Assembly (NCBI RefSeq): GCF_950295315.1
Contig: NC_080164.1
Coordinates: 110,070,447 to 110,134,446 of the forward strand
From: Erinaceus europaeus
Taxonomy: Eukaryota; Chordata; Mammalia; Eulipotyphla; Erinaceidae
DNA: 64,000 bases
Direction of reading: 5' to 3'
A model generated the notes under the pieces. It saw nothing but the letters and a program-made list of their open reading frames with translations. It did not search any database and was not told the origin of the DNA. The translations under genes were made by a program, and so were the position numbers. This document shows, in pieces, positions 1-10,460 of the stretch (the first letter of the stretch is position 1; each line of letters starts with the position of its first letter).

Positions 1-18
1 TAATAGCAATAGCATTTA

Positions 19-317
19 GGGGGCCAGATGGTAGCACACTGGGTTAAGCAGACATAGTGTAAGTGTAAGGATCGCAGTTCGAGGCCTCAGCTCCCCACCC
101 ACAAGGAGGTCACTTCACAAGCAGTAAAGCAGGTCTGCAGGAGTCTTTCTCTACCTCTTTCTGTCTTCCCCTCCCCTCTCAATTTCTCTTTGTCCTATCC
201 AACAATAACAACAATGGACTAAAGATGGCTTCTAGGAGCAGTGGACTCATAGTGCATTTACCAAGCCCCAGTGGTAACCCTGGAGGCAAAAAAAAAATAA
301 TAAAATAAAATAAAAAA
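19..317 (+). mobile_element. SINE-1 with 3' hairpin module
   Basis: Head, CT-rich body and tail are all present. The tail continues into a 3' module ('taggagcagtgg' through 'ccctggaggc') and ends in A-rich sequence. The pol III box B-like segment is 'gcagttcgaggc'. Confidence 0.85.
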
Positions 318-741
318 CTTCAAACTTTTTAATAAGACATGGATATAAATCCATGCAATGATTTAGGGTCAAGGGAAAGATTCTATAGCGATAAATCAAA
401 TTTATTCATAAACAAACAAAACAGTCACAAAAATTTCACTCTTTATTTTCAATACCATTATGCTCAGGTTAATAGTAACTCACCATGATTAATGGCTTTA
501 TGTGAAAGTAGGTGCCATTTGACATAGCTAAATACAAAATTTGTACGAACACTTTACTTAACTTACAGTATCTTGGAATAATTTGGACTGAGAGAACATA
601 CATATTAGAAAACTGTGCCAATAAAGCAATTAAGGTTATTATTTTTGTTGCCACCAAAGTCAAAACTGAGACTTGTTGTTTGCAAAATGAACCCACTACA
701 CTCTTGGCCTTTTTATTCCATATAGATACAGAGAAAAGTTA
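318..741. other. AT-rich DNA, no gene seen
   Basis: Two overlapping frames of about 75 codons on opposite strands have no recognisable family, no codon bias visible by eye and no promoter context. I see no repeat here. Confidence 0.5.
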
Positions 742-905
742 AAATGGAATAGGAAGAGAAAGAGGGAAAGATAAGATGAATCATTCACAGCCCTGCTTCA
801 CCACTCCTGAAGTTAACCTTCTGCAGGTAAGGACTGGGGCCTTGAACCTGGGGCCTTGTGCAATGGAATTGTGTGTTCTTCAAGGCACTCCACTGTCTTG
901 CCCTT
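742..905 (-). mobile_element. SINE-2, reverse orientation
   Basis: The reverse complement carries 'caggttcaaggcccc', 'ctgcagaaggttaac' and a CT-rich body. The head is decayed. Confidence 0.65.
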
Positions 906-1561
906 CCTTTTCTTTCTTTTTTTTTTTTAAATGAATTTCTTCTTTGATATCCACAAGTGTAATTTGTACAGTCAATGCCTGAACTTCTTCTCTGTTAAAA
1001 AAATATACTATTTCTCAAAGCTATTCATCTAGTGACACTAATTAGCCCAATGTCTTCTACTAGCACTGCAGTTGATATTACAGTCTTCACTATGTCTATA
1101 GAAGCTACAAGCAATATTTTCACTTAGAAAGTTCTTTTAGAAATGTCACTGTTTGTGAAGAATTTAGTTCTTAATAATATAAAAAGTTATGCAGTTAGAT
1201 TCTGAAAAAAATTCCTTTAGTCTAAGTATTTCTGCTAGTTGCCTTTTATATTAAGTGACATCCAAGTTTTCATCAAAGTAGAGAATGAACTATGATTTAA
1301 ATCATTACAGGAACAGCACTTTAATGTTCAAACTGGAAGAGAAATGAACTTAAATTTCATCAGATGTGATATTATGCATTTAAGATAAATGGTGGGGAAC
1401 AGAAATATTTAATGACTACAGCAGTCAATTCTAAACTAACCAGATAATTTGATCAGTTAAGATTCTTAAACTGCTTCTATATTTTTAAATGCTAAGTTGA
1501 AGTAACGGCAAAAAAAAACTAAAACCTTTACCTGTTTGAGAAAGTAAGCATAATATTCTTT
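906..1561. other. AT-rich unique DNA
   Basis: It begins with a T-rich tract. No long ORF and no repeat family recognised by eye. Confidence 0.5.
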
Positions 1562-1722
1562 AAAGATTTATTTATTACTTAAGGAGAGAGGAAGGAGGAA
1601 GAGAGAGATGGAGAAGTAGAGCATACTGTGACACATGCAATGATGTGGCTCAAACTGTGGACCTCCTGCTGGAAGGTCCAGAGACTTATTTACTATGCTA
1701 CCTCCCAGGCACAAGCATCCTA
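1562..1722 (-). mobile_element. SINE-5-like fragment
   Basis: Starts with 'tttatttattac' and purine-rich sequence and ends 'ctatgctacctcccagg', the minus-strand layout of degenerate tRNA-type SINEs seen again near 12.9, 45.4 and 60.5 kb. Confidence 0.4.
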
Positions 1723-2069
1723 TTTTACAGGCAGAATAGTGCAATGCCTGTTGTTCTCCTAACTCTAACATATGCAAGAAAAATTGATGAAATTAAGTCA
1801 CAAGGACAGAAAATGGGTAACTAGTAAAGCAGCTAATGGGTATGTGAGTATTTTCTTCATTAACTTCCAAACTTTATTAAATAAAATCTTCATTAAAAAC
1901 TTATTATATTAGTATACTCTAAGGGGTTCTAGACACTAACACAACAATTTTGTTTCAAAACTTCTTTATTTTACATGCAACTAATTCATACCATCTGTTT
2001 CATTAAAGTATAATGGGAGTATGATTTAAAAAAAAATAAAATATATAATTTATTGCTATTATTATTATT
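1723..2069. other. AT-rich unique DNA
   Basis: No repeat or coding signal seen. Confidence 0.45.
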
Positions 2070-2226
2070 TAACAGAGAAAAAGGAAGATAAGGAGAGGGA
2101 GATGAAAAGGGAGAAGGCAAGGGGGGAAGAGAGAGAGACAGAGACAGAGAGAGAGAGAAACTCTTGCAGCATTGGTTCAACACTCATGAAGCTCCCACTC
2201 TGTAGGCTTGAGCCCACTTGGTGTGG
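2070..2226 (-). mobile_element. SINE-2, reverse orientation, truncated
   Basis: Purine-rich body of GA runs followed by 'gcagcattggttcaacactcatgaagc'-type sequence; the head is short and ends near 'ggtgtggcc'. Confidence 0.6.
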
Positions 2227-2555
2227 CCTATTTTTTTTTAATTCTTAAGTCCCTAATTAAAATCACTACAATTTATTATAAAATTATTCTTACTGGTTAT
2301 TGCTATAATCTGACTTCAATTAAACATCAATATTTATCAACGGCTAGTGAGGACAACAATTAATAGGGATATTTTACAACACTATTTCAATGTTTTGTTA
2401 CCATCTGAGGTTGTTCTTTCTATGCTATCAGTAAAATAACAGAAAAACTAAAATCATAACTTGTAATTATTCTGAATATATAGAACCACATCTGCATTAT
2501 AGATATATTGTAAGCAAGATACCCTTGTTCACCTTGGTTACAGATAAAATGCTTG
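2227..2555. other. AT-rich unique DNA
   Basis: Nothing recognised. Confidence 0.45.
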
Positions 2556-3110
2556 TCCCTTCACTGGGCAGATGAACTCACCAATGTGTCCTAGAACCCC
2601 ACCTCTCCAGAACCCTACTACTGGGGAAAGATAGAAACAGGTTGGAGATATGAATCACCCTGCCAATGCTTAAGTCCAGCAAAGTAGCAATTACAGAAAC
2701 CACATCTCCCACCTTCTGCAACCCAAAAACAATTCTGATCCATATTCCCAGTGGGGGAGAAGTGACAGGAGGAAGAGGATAAGAGGGCTCTGAACTCCAG
2801 CTCCATCAGAACCCGGAGAGAAAGAGAGGGGAAAGTGAGGGACATTTGAATGTAGTAATAGGTGACGTGTGGCTTGGAGGGGAAGTAAGGATGGGACCTG
2901 GAAGATAAAAGGAGGCAATTATGTACAAATGTAAATAGATAGTTGTAGAGATGATAGTTATCCCACTTCTACAACCTTAGGAGAACTGTGGTGGTTTGCA
3001 ATGGAGGGATTAGGGATTCAGAACTCTGGTGGTGGGAACAGTATAGAATTATATCCCGTTGACATGTAGTTTTATAAATCAATATTAAATTATTAATAAA
3101 ATAAAAAGAT
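2556..3110 (+). mobile_element. L1-3U repeat (older subfamily)
   Basis: Contains the family signatures 'actcaccaatgtgtcct', 'agcaattacagaa', 'ccatattcccagtggggga' and 'tggtggtgggaacagtat', and ends in an AATAAAATAAAA tail. It aligns by eye along its length with 53293-53830. Assignment to L1 is inferred from copies of this family that have 5' truncation, an A-rich tail and target duplications. Confidence 0.6.
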
Positions 3111-3157
3111 AGTCTTTTATTGTGCTTCATATTTCATAGTTTATGTCACTCATTCTT

Positions 3158-3320
3158 TATAGATAGGAACAAAGGGAGAGAGGGAAGGAGGAAGGAAGGG
3201 AGATGAGAAAGAGAGAAAGAAGAGAAGAGAGAAGAGGAGAAGAGAGGAGAGGAGAGAGGAGAGAAGAGAAGACAAGAGAAGACAAGAGGAGACAAGAGAA
3301 GACAAGAGAAGAGAAGAGGT
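3158..3320 (+). repeat. Purine-only low-complexity tract
   Basis: About 160 nt of almost pure G/A with GAGAA/GACAA units. The chance frames of Leu/Ser-rich protein opposite it are artefacts. Confidence 0.85.
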
Positions 3321-3410
3321 CATAGAGCTCAAGCTTCCTTAACTGCATTAGGGGAGGGTTTGAACCTAAGTAAAGAACAAGGTGAAACAACAATACTGAA
3401 ATTTTCTCTT

Positions 3411-3612
3411 TGGATTAATTAATTAATTATTGTATAGAGACAGAGAGGAATTGATAGGGAAGAGATAGAAAGAGAAAGAGACGGAGAGACACATGCAGCC
3501 CTACTTCACCACTCATGAAGCTTTCCCCCTGCAGGTGGGGACCAGGGGCTTGAACCTGGGTCCTTGCCCACTGCAATGTGTGTGCTTAACTATGTGACAA
3601 GGCATGATCCAG
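3411..3612 (-). mobile_element. SINE-2, reverse orientation
   Basis: Contains 'tttccccctgcaggtgggga', 'ggcttgaacctgggtcctt' and the reversed head 'gtgcttaactatgtgac'. Confidence 0.8.
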
Positions 3613-4107
3613 AGGTTTGCTCTTTAGCTAAGTCCCATTGTCTAGGCTAAGAACTCAACCAACCAGTGTGGTTTCCAGGGCCTCACAGAGCAGGCAGTCT
3701 AACATTAATGCATGAATTAGTACACCAAGTGCTATGTCTACATTATTCAATTTTATAAACAAGTTGCTGGATAAAACATTCAACACATACATTTCTGGGA
3801 ATGCAAAAGTCATACTTTCTCCAGAAGGATCAAAAACAAAAAGCAATCAAACAAACAAATAAAAAAACCTGTTAAGTGAATTTCTTGGCATTTTCCTCTT
3901 GGGAAGGATGAGTAGGAAAACTAAACCACATTATTCACCTGTTCATGAAGACTATGAACTCCAATATTTGTGAGATGAAAGAGAATACAAGCACTCTAAC
4001 TATAACCCACATTTATCAGGTAAAGATGAAATGTGAAACACCTAATATGGATAAACACTTGAATGTTGGAGCTTATAAGTATGAGAATGATTCTTAGAAT
4101 TGTATGT
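3613..4107. other. Unique DNA
   Basis: No repeat or gene recognised; one 63-codon minus-strand frame without recognisable similarity. Confidence 0.45.
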
Positions 4108-4225
4108 GATGGCTGGGGACACAGCATAATGGTTGTGCAAAAAAACTTTCATGCCTGAGGCTCTGAAGTCCCAGGTTTAATGCCCAGCCAGAGCTGAGTA
4201 GTGTTTTGCGCCCCCCCCCCTTGAT
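4108..4225 (+). mobile_element. SINE-3
   Basis: Head 'ggctggggacacagcataat', 'cctgaggctctgaagtccc' and 'cagagctgagtagtg', followed by a run of C. Confidence 0.7.
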
Positions 4226-4239
4226 AAAAGAAAATAAAT

Positions 4240-4498
4240 AAGGGAGTCTGGCAGTAGTGCAGAGGGTTAAGTGCAGGTGGCGCAAAGCGCGAGGACCAGC
4301 ATAAGAATCCCGGTTCAAGCCCCTGGCTCTCCACCTGCAGGGGAGTCGCTTCACAAGTGGTGAAGCAGGTCTGCAGGTGTCACTCTTTCTCTCCCCCTCT
4401 CTCCACTTTTTCTGTCCTATCCAACAACAATGATATCAATACTAATTGCTACAACAATAAAACAAGGGCAACAAAAGGGAGTAAATAAATATAAAATT
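4240..4498 (+). mobile_element. SINE-1
   Basis: Complete head ('gtgcagagggttaagtgcagg'), box B-like 'ggttcaagcccc' and tail 'gggcaacaaaaggg'. It follows the SINE-3 copy directly, so the two form a nested or back-to-back pair. Confidence 0.9.
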
Positions 4499-4968
4499 TT
4501 AAAAATGAAAATAAATAAAATATTTGAAATAATAGTAATCATAAAGAATTGTGTGTGAAGTCAGAAACACTTGGGTTCCAATTATAACCTGTTTGTCAAA
4601 TGATTCAGAATAATGAGACTAGGCCCACAATTTACTGACTAAAGTGTTAGCATATAATAAGTGCTTAAGTATTGGTGATAAGAAACATATTAAGCAATGA
4701 TTTTATCAACCGCTGAAAGAGAGGGGAGTCATGTGATTTAATTATGACTATATGCAGGGATCATGGTAACTATCTGCAAGAAAAGAAGCAGGGAAATAGT
4801 TAGAAACTGTAGCCTGAAGGATTTAGATGAAACAGAGAGTAGACTTTTCTAACAAAGATGAAGCAGAGGTTCTTAATGCATTTAATAAGCTGTCAAAACA
4901 GAGCATGAAATTTGATTTTATATCTGCTTACTAGTGGTGATGTTCTGGATGACTGTGTCCTAAATTAA
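4499..4968. other. Unique DNA
   Basis: No gene or repeat recognised. Confidence 0.45.
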
Positions 4969-5055
4969 ATTCTCTCCTCTCCTCTCCTCTCCTCTCCTCT
5001 CCTCTCCTCTCCTCTCCTCTCCTCTCCTCTCCTCTCCTCTCCTCTCCTCTCCTCT

Positions 5056-5098
<43 letters not shown>
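4969..5098 (+). repeat. (CCTCT)n then (CT)n microsatellite
   Basis: About 18 near-perfect copies of the pentamer are followed by roughly 16 CT dinucleotides. One strand is pure pyrimidine throughout. Arg/Glu-rich frames on the other strand are by-products. Confidence 0.97.
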
Positions 5099-5099
<1 letters not shown>

Positions 5100-5634
5100 C
5101 CAAAGCAAGGTTCCTGCACATTGTGTCCCAATAAGGTCTTTGATAAGGCTAATGACAGTTTGCAAATATAAACCATGATCAACTTTTACAAGGCAAGGGA
5201 AACTTAGTTACAATCAGAAGAAAAAATTAAGTGCAATTACTTCTATAATGTAGCATGTTTGTTTTAGGGAGTCTATAAGTGGTAAGAAATATGGAGAAAT
5301 CTATTTGCATTATTTGATGTGCCTCCTATGTAATTTAAAGTATGTCTAACACAATGTGTTACCATTCCAAAGATAGAACAGATGATTTTCAGTCTGACAA
5401 CAACTTGCTGGTTTTGAAGGTAAATGAAGTTAATTAAAGTAGGCCACTAGCTATAGGTATTTCTTAAACTATCTGTTATGAATGTAGAGAAAGCCTCAAG
5501 TTTACTGTGGAAGTGAATTGCCCACCTTCAAAATGTAACGAATGAACAAAGGTAAGTTTATAATTATGGAGGGAATTATGGAGGGAAAGTATGTACTATT
5601 GAGTATGAAGAGGAGGAATAGAAATTCACACTTG
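5099..5634. other. AT-rich unique DNA
   Basis: No repeat or coding signal seen. Confidence 0.45.
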
Positions 5635-5945
5635 AGGGAGTCAGGCGGTAGCGCAGTGGGTTAAGCGCAGGTGGCGCAAAGCACAAGGACCTGCGTAAGG
5701 ATCCGGGTTCCAGCCCCCGGCTCCCCACCTGCAGGGGAGTCGCTTCACAGGCGGTGAAGCAGGTCTGCAGGTGTCTATCTTTCTCTCCCCCCTCTGTCTT
5801 CCCCTCCTCTCTCCATTTCTTTCTGTCCTATCCAATAACAACCACATCAATAACAACAACAATAACAACTACAACAACAATAAAAAAAGACAACAAGGGC
5901 AACAAAAGGGAAAATAAATAATAAATAAAATTAAAAAAAAAAGAA
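5635..5945 (+). mobile_element. SINE-1, well preserved
   Basis: Starts 'gggagtcaggcggtagcgca' and runs through 'ggttccagcccc', the CT-rich body, the CAA-rich region and 'gggcaacaaaaggg' into an A-rich tail. Close to the apparent family consensus, so probably a young copy. Confidence 0.92.
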
Positions 5946-6170
5946 ATTCACACTTGATTGAGTCTATTGGGGATGAAGCTCTAGTACTTCTATTTATAGT
6001 GGCAAGACTGTGTGACTCCTTTTCACTAATAATACATAAACGACTTTGGTTCTTCTGGTTCCTCTATTCTGAATGTGTGAAATCATATATGGCAATGGCT
6101 GATAAAATTAAGAGAAGCTACTTATCTAGAATATTCATACAGAAATACACCCAGGAAGGAAACATGTTCA

Positions 6171-6370
6171 CTTCACAAGTGGAGAAGCAGGTCTGCAGGT
6201 GTCTCTCCCCTTCCTCTCTCAACTTCTCTCCGTCTTATCCAATAAATGGGGGGGAAATGCTGTCAGGAGCAGTAGTGCTGGCAATGAGGCCAAGAAAAAA
6301 AAAAAGAAGGGAAGAGAAAGTAAGGGAAAGGATAGGAAAAAAAGAAAAGGAAACGAAAAAGAAAAGAAGC
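6171..6370 (+). mobile_element. SINE fragment, 5' truncated
   Basis: Begins within the body at 'cttcacaagtggagaagcagg' and has a worn 3' module ('caggagcagtagtgctggca') before a long A/G-rich tail. The 141-codon plus frame over it is a chance frame. Confidence 0.7.
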
Positions 6371-6577
6371 ATGCTATGAACTAATTTTGTAAGTGGCATC
6401 TTATCAGCTGTTTATAATATATATCCATGGGAACATTGACTTTATCAAAGCATCTGAAAAACAGAGGCATAAGGTGTCACAGGAGAAACAGAAAGAAGCT
6501 AATTTTTTAAAAGAATTAAATAGCAGATATTTGAATGATATACCCATTATTTATGTAGTCATACATAAATAAAGAAT

Positions 6578-6782
6578 GGAAATGGCTGATGTGGTAACTC
6601 AGCTAGTGAGCTGCTTTGCTATGTGCTTGACCCAGGTTCAAAGTTGGCCATTCCCTACTACATTGACTGAAGTTTCAATGTTATGGTCTCCTTCACTTCA
6701 TTTCTACATTTCTGTCTTTATGATAAACAACAAGGGCAACAAAAGTGAAAAATTGGCCTGCAAGAACAGTGGTGGATTCATA
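6578..6782 (+). mobile_element. SINE-4 with a SINE-1-like tail
   Basis: Head 'gtaactcagctagtgagctg', 'gacccaggttcaaagttgg', then 'caacaagggcaacaaaag' and a hairpin-module remnant. This hybrid organisation suggests the tail segment is shared between families. Confidence 0.55.
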
Positions 6783-6866
6783 GGAGTATAATTCCATACA
6801 GTTCCCAGCACCAGAGTTCTATGTCCCATCCTCTCCATTGGAAGCTTCCCTATTTTTTGAGGGGTC
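6783..6866 (-). mobile_element. L1-3U fragment, reverse orientation
   Basis: 'attccatacagttcccagca' and 'cccatcctctccattgga' are the reverse complement of the L1-3U end and match 33620-33680. Confidence 0.5.
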
Positions 6867-7088
6867 ATTCTATAGTGCCTTAAAAAGATGCAAGGGGACT
6901 ATGAAAATATTTATAGAATATTAATTTTAACTTGACTAAGTACTATACATTTCCAGGGCAGTCTTACTTTCTGTGTGCCTCAATAATAATGAAATTGCAT
7001 GTGTAAACTTGAGTCTATTGTTCTTTATCAGACTCTTAGTCATTTTCATATGTTATTGAGCTATTTTATGTACTACATTAGTGCATTA

Positions 7089-7288
7089 ATTTTTTATTTT
7101 TATTTTATTATTGGATAAAAACAGAAATTGGGGGGGGGAGAAAGGGAGGGAGAGAGAAACAGAGATACCTGCAGTCCTGCTTCACCACTTGTGAAACTTC
7201 CCCACTGCAGGTGGGGACCAAGGCTTCCAACCTAGGACCTTGAGCACTGTAATGTGAGCACTTAACCAGGTGCATCACTGACTGGCCC
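7089..7288 (-). mobile_element. SINE-2, reverse orientation
   Basis: T-rich start, G run, 'cctgcttcaccacttgtga', 'gcaggtggggacc' and reversed head. Confidence 0.8.
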
Positions 7289-7305
7289 CAGTGCATTCAA
7301 TTTTT

Positions 7306-7512
7306 TTAAAATCTATTATGTTTTTTTTTTAATAGAAACTGAGAGAACTTGAAAGGGAAGGGGGAGATAGAGAGGAAGAGAGATAGACATCTATAGCACT
7401 GATTCACCACTGATGAAGCTTCCTCCTGCAGGTGGGGACCTGGGGCTTGAACCCAGATCTCTGTGCACTGTAACATGTACACTCAACTACATGTGCCACC
7501 AACGTGGTCCCT
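7306..7512 (-). mobile_element. SINE-2, reverse orientation
   Basis: A second copy in the same orientation 17 nt further on: 'cctcctgcaggtggggacct', 'ggcttgaacccagatct', and a reversed head ending 'gtggtccc'. Confidence 0.8.
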
Positions 7513-8016
7513 ACATTGGTACATAAATACAAAATGGCCGTCTCATAGAGTAATGAGAATGTATTCATTGGAATCTCTACCAAGGTGAAATTGGTGATAG
7601 AATAGTTGGTTATAATGACAAAAAACACTTTCATAAACACATTACTTGGTGAGAGAGAATTGTAGAACAAAAACAAATGCTTATCAAAAAGTGATACATT
7701 CCTGGAATAATTACATTATCTTGAATGATATTATCACTTGAAAATTTTATATTTCGATATTAGTGCTTTAATGCCAAATCCACCTACCTATATATAATAT
7801 AGTCTAGTTATGTCTTAGTTGTATAAGCATCTATGAATATCAGATTACAAATATACATCCGAGGATAGGAATGATGAAATTTAAATCTGAAGAACTTTGT
7901 TTTCTGACGTCAAAATTGGCTAATTAGCCATAGAAGATAAAAAACTCACAGAGAATAGCATTAGATAGAACAACAACATTAGATAGAATAGATAGAAAAT
8001 TAAAGAGAATAGCATT
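7513..8016. other. AT-rich unique DNA
   Basis: It holds a short 'ttagatagaa' internal repeat at 7960-8000; otherwise nothing recognised. Confidence 0.45.
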
Positions 8017-8031
8017 AGAAAATGATATTCT

Positions 8032-8303
8032 GGGGGTGAAGCGGGTTTAGCACACGTGGCGCAAAGTGCAAGGACCAGCATAAGGAACCCGATTTGAGCC
8101 CCTGGCTCCCTACCTGCAGGGGAGTCGCTTCACAGATGGTGAAGCAGGTCTGCAGGTGCTATCTTTCTGTCCCCCTGTCTTCCACTCCTCTCTCCATTTC
8201 TCTCTGTCCTATCTAAGAATGACAACATAAATAACAATAAAAATAATAACTATAACAACAATAAAAAACAATGAGGGGGAAATAAATATAAAAAATTAAA
8301 AAC
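8032..8303 (+). mobile_element. SINE-1 with perfect target-site duplication
   Basis: Flanked by the 15-nt direct repeat AGAAAATGATATTCT at 8017-8031 and 8304-8318. Head, body and CAA-rich tail are present. Confidence 0.93.
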
Positions 8304-8394
8304 AGAAAATGATATTCTTCTTCTATATTTGGATCCTAGTAATAATTTGACCAATGCCTAAATCTGTAATCTGTATTGTATTTTTATTGCTGTC

Positions 8395-8512
8395 AGGGCT
8401 TCATCTCTCTGGCACACATTTTTTCAAACAGAGAGACAGAAATAGAGACAGCAAAAGGGAGAGTGTGAAAGAAACCACAGGATGAAGTGTTCTCCAGTGT
8501 GGTGGGTGTTAG
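8395..8512 (-). mobile_element. SINE-5-like fragment
   Basis: Purine-rich centre between 'gctgtcagggcttcat' and 'gtgtggtgggtgttagg'. Weak case. Confidence 0.3.
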
Positions 8513-8639
8513 GATCATCCTAAGTCAAGTACTTGAAAGGCAGCACCATTCTACAAGTGAATTATTGTGTAAGTCCAACATCAATTCCTACCACCAAAGA
8601 TATGGAAATACAAAGGTAATAATGAAAAGTGAAAGTTAA

Positions 8640-8828
8640 GAGCCATGTGGTGATGCTTGAGGTTCAAGGACCCAGGCTTAACCCCCTGGTTCCCACCTGC
8701 AGGAGAGAAGCTTCCCTTGCAGTGAAGCAGGGTCACAGGTGTTTCTCTTTCTCTCTCCCTATTACTCTTTCCAACTAATTTTCTTTCTATCCCGTCAAAT
8801 TGAATACATGTTCTTTTAAAAAAGAAAA
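8640..8828 (+). mobile_element. SINE-2, short head
   Basis: 'gtggtgatgcttgaggttcaa', 'cccacctgcaggag' and the CT-rich body are visible. A segment between head and body is missing. Confidence 0.65.
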
Positions 8829-8849
8829 ATGAATTCTAGGTAACTGCTT

Positions 8850-8935
8850 TAATGGCTGAAAAGGTAGCTCTGTGTTAGAGTACAGGTCTTGAATATATAA
8901 GTTTACTTGTCCATCCTTAGCACCGCACATAATAA
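8850..8935 (+). mobile_element. SINE-4-like fragment
   Basis: 'ggctgaaaaggtagctctgtg' followed by 'agagtacaggtcttgaa' resembles a SINE-4 head with little body. Confidence 0.4.
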
Positions 8936-9081
8936 CTTTGATGTTATTTCTTGTACTTGCCAATAAGATTCTCATAGGAAAATTAAGGGTCAGTTTTTAG
9001 TTGTTTGTTGGTCAAATAAATGGATTTGATGTGTTACAAAGGCCAAACAGCCATCAAAGATTTTTACAACTATGACTACAG

Positions 9082-9427
9082 TGTTGTATGCTTTACATTG
9101 GGTTCTAGTTCTCCCCTGCCAAGAGAATTAGATCAGTCCAGTTAATTTCGCGGGACCGCTTGGCCCCGCCCCGAGGAAACCCACCAGAGTTCCAGAGTCC
9201 CAGAGTTCGGGGAGTTCGTGAGTTCGAGAGTGGCAGAGTTGGGGAGAGTGCTTGCGCCGCCGCAAAGAGACAGCAGAGTTCTGTTTGGTGATTAGTTTGT
9301 CTTAGTTTATGAATCGTTGTTCCTGAATAAAGAATTACAGCTGCCCTGCCCAGCCGTTGTCTCTGCATCTCTGTTACCCGCCCGTGAAGTTACCCGCCCA
9401 GCAAGAGCCTTACGAATTTTAACAACA
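9082..9427 (+). mobile_element. Solo LTR, class II-like ERV
   Basis: A 346-bp unit starts TGTTGTATG and ends TTTTAACAACA. It is flanked by the perfect 6-nt direct repeat CTACAG (9076-9081 and 9428-9433). AATAAA at 9326-9331 marks the probable end of R. It is the same LTR family as the two LTRs at 13.2-15.6 kb but in the opposite orientation. TG...CA ends and a 6-bp duplication fit betaretrovirus-like (class II) elements. With no internal region attached, recombination between two LTRs is the likely origin. Confidence 0.88.
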
Positions 9428-9447
9428 CTACAGAGCTGTTAAAAAGG

Positions 9448-9448
<1 letters not shown>

Positions 9449-9487
<39 letters not shown>
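9449..9487 (+). repeat. (CA)n microsatellite
   Basis: About 19 CA units, 15 nt beyond the right target duplication of the solo LTR. Confidence 0.97.
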
Positions 9488-9491
<4 letters not shown>

Positions 9492-9938
9492 AAAAAAGTA
9501 GGAATCTATGAAGGGGCCTTGGGGTCCTACTGCATGATGTTGGAAAAGGACGTCAGGTTAATTTTGAGACACTATAAAGGAAATGAGAAAGTGTACCCAT
9601 GTATCAATGACTATACTGTAATCCGTTAACAAACATTCCCATAATATAAAAGAAAACAGCGATCACTACAAGACAATTTATGGATTCTAGATTAAATACT
9701 GATTAAAGATTATAGACAACCTGCTCTACAGATACTATAATCAAATAAATAGTGACTTAGAGTTAACTAAAAAAGATTAAGTCGAATATTCCAGAAAGAT
9801 ACTTGCCAGAAAAACTGAGTCATAGCCACCTGTGAATAAGGACTTAAACAGACAGATAAGAGAAAAAATAATAATAAGGAAGTAAACAGATTTATATTCC
9901 ACATGTAACTTTTTCAATCTAGACTAAGATATGCTTTT
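9488..9938. other. AT-rich unique DNA
   Basis: No gene or repeat recognised. Confidence 0.45.
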
Positions 9939-9955
9939 GAAAATGTTCAATTACA

Positions 9956-10241
9956 GGAGTCGGGCTGTAGCGCAGCGGGTTAAGCGCAGGTGGCGCAAAG
10001 CACAAGGACCGGCATAAGGATCCCGGTTCAAACCCCGGCTCCCCACCTGCAGGGGAGTCGCTTCACAGGCGGTGAAGCAGGTCTGCAGGTGTCTATCTTT
10101 CTCTCCTCCTCTCTGTCTTCCCCTCCTCTCTCCATTTCTCTCTGTCTATCCAACAACGACAACAACAATAATAACTACAACAATAAAAAACAACAAGGGC
10201 AACAAAAGGGAATAAATAAATAAAATAAATAATAAAAAAAA
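9956..10241 (+). mobile_element. SINE-1 with 17-nt target duplication
   Basis: GAAAATGTTCAATTACA occurs at 9939-9955 and 10242-10258. The element is close to consensus ('gggctgtagcgcagcgggtt'), so it is probably recent. Confidence 0.95.
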
Positions 10242-10324
10242 GAAAATGTTCAATTACATCTATTATATTATTACTCTCCTTTTTAAACCACAGTGAACTA
10301 ATGGTTTTGCCTAAGAATATTCCA

Positions 10325-10460
10325 CCTGCAGGGGGAAAGCTTCATGAGTGGTGAAGCAGGGCTGCAGGTGTCTCTCTGACTCTATCTCTCTCTATCCCCC
10401 CATCACCTCTCAAGTTCTCCAAGTATCTGTCCAATAATAAATTAATTAAATTTTATTAAA
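10325..10460 (+). mobile_element. SINE-2 body and tail, 5' truncated
   Basis: Starts abruptly inside the body ('cctgcagggggaaagcttca') and passes into L1-3U sequence. Together with the next feature it lies between AAGAATATTCCA (10313-10324) and AAGAATTCCA (11361-11370). Confidence 0.7.

Noticed and set aside
4931..5182. Arg/Glu-rich frames on the minus strand
   Set aside because: Direct translation of the CT microsatellite and a SINE-free flank; no initiation or family evidence.
5954..6379. 141-codon plus frame
   Set aside because: Runs through unique DNA into a SINE fragment and its A/G-rich tail; Lys/Arg-rich end is the tail translation.
9449..9487. (CA)n as a tail of the solo LTR
   Set aside because: It lies outside the perfect target duplication, so it is flanking DNA.
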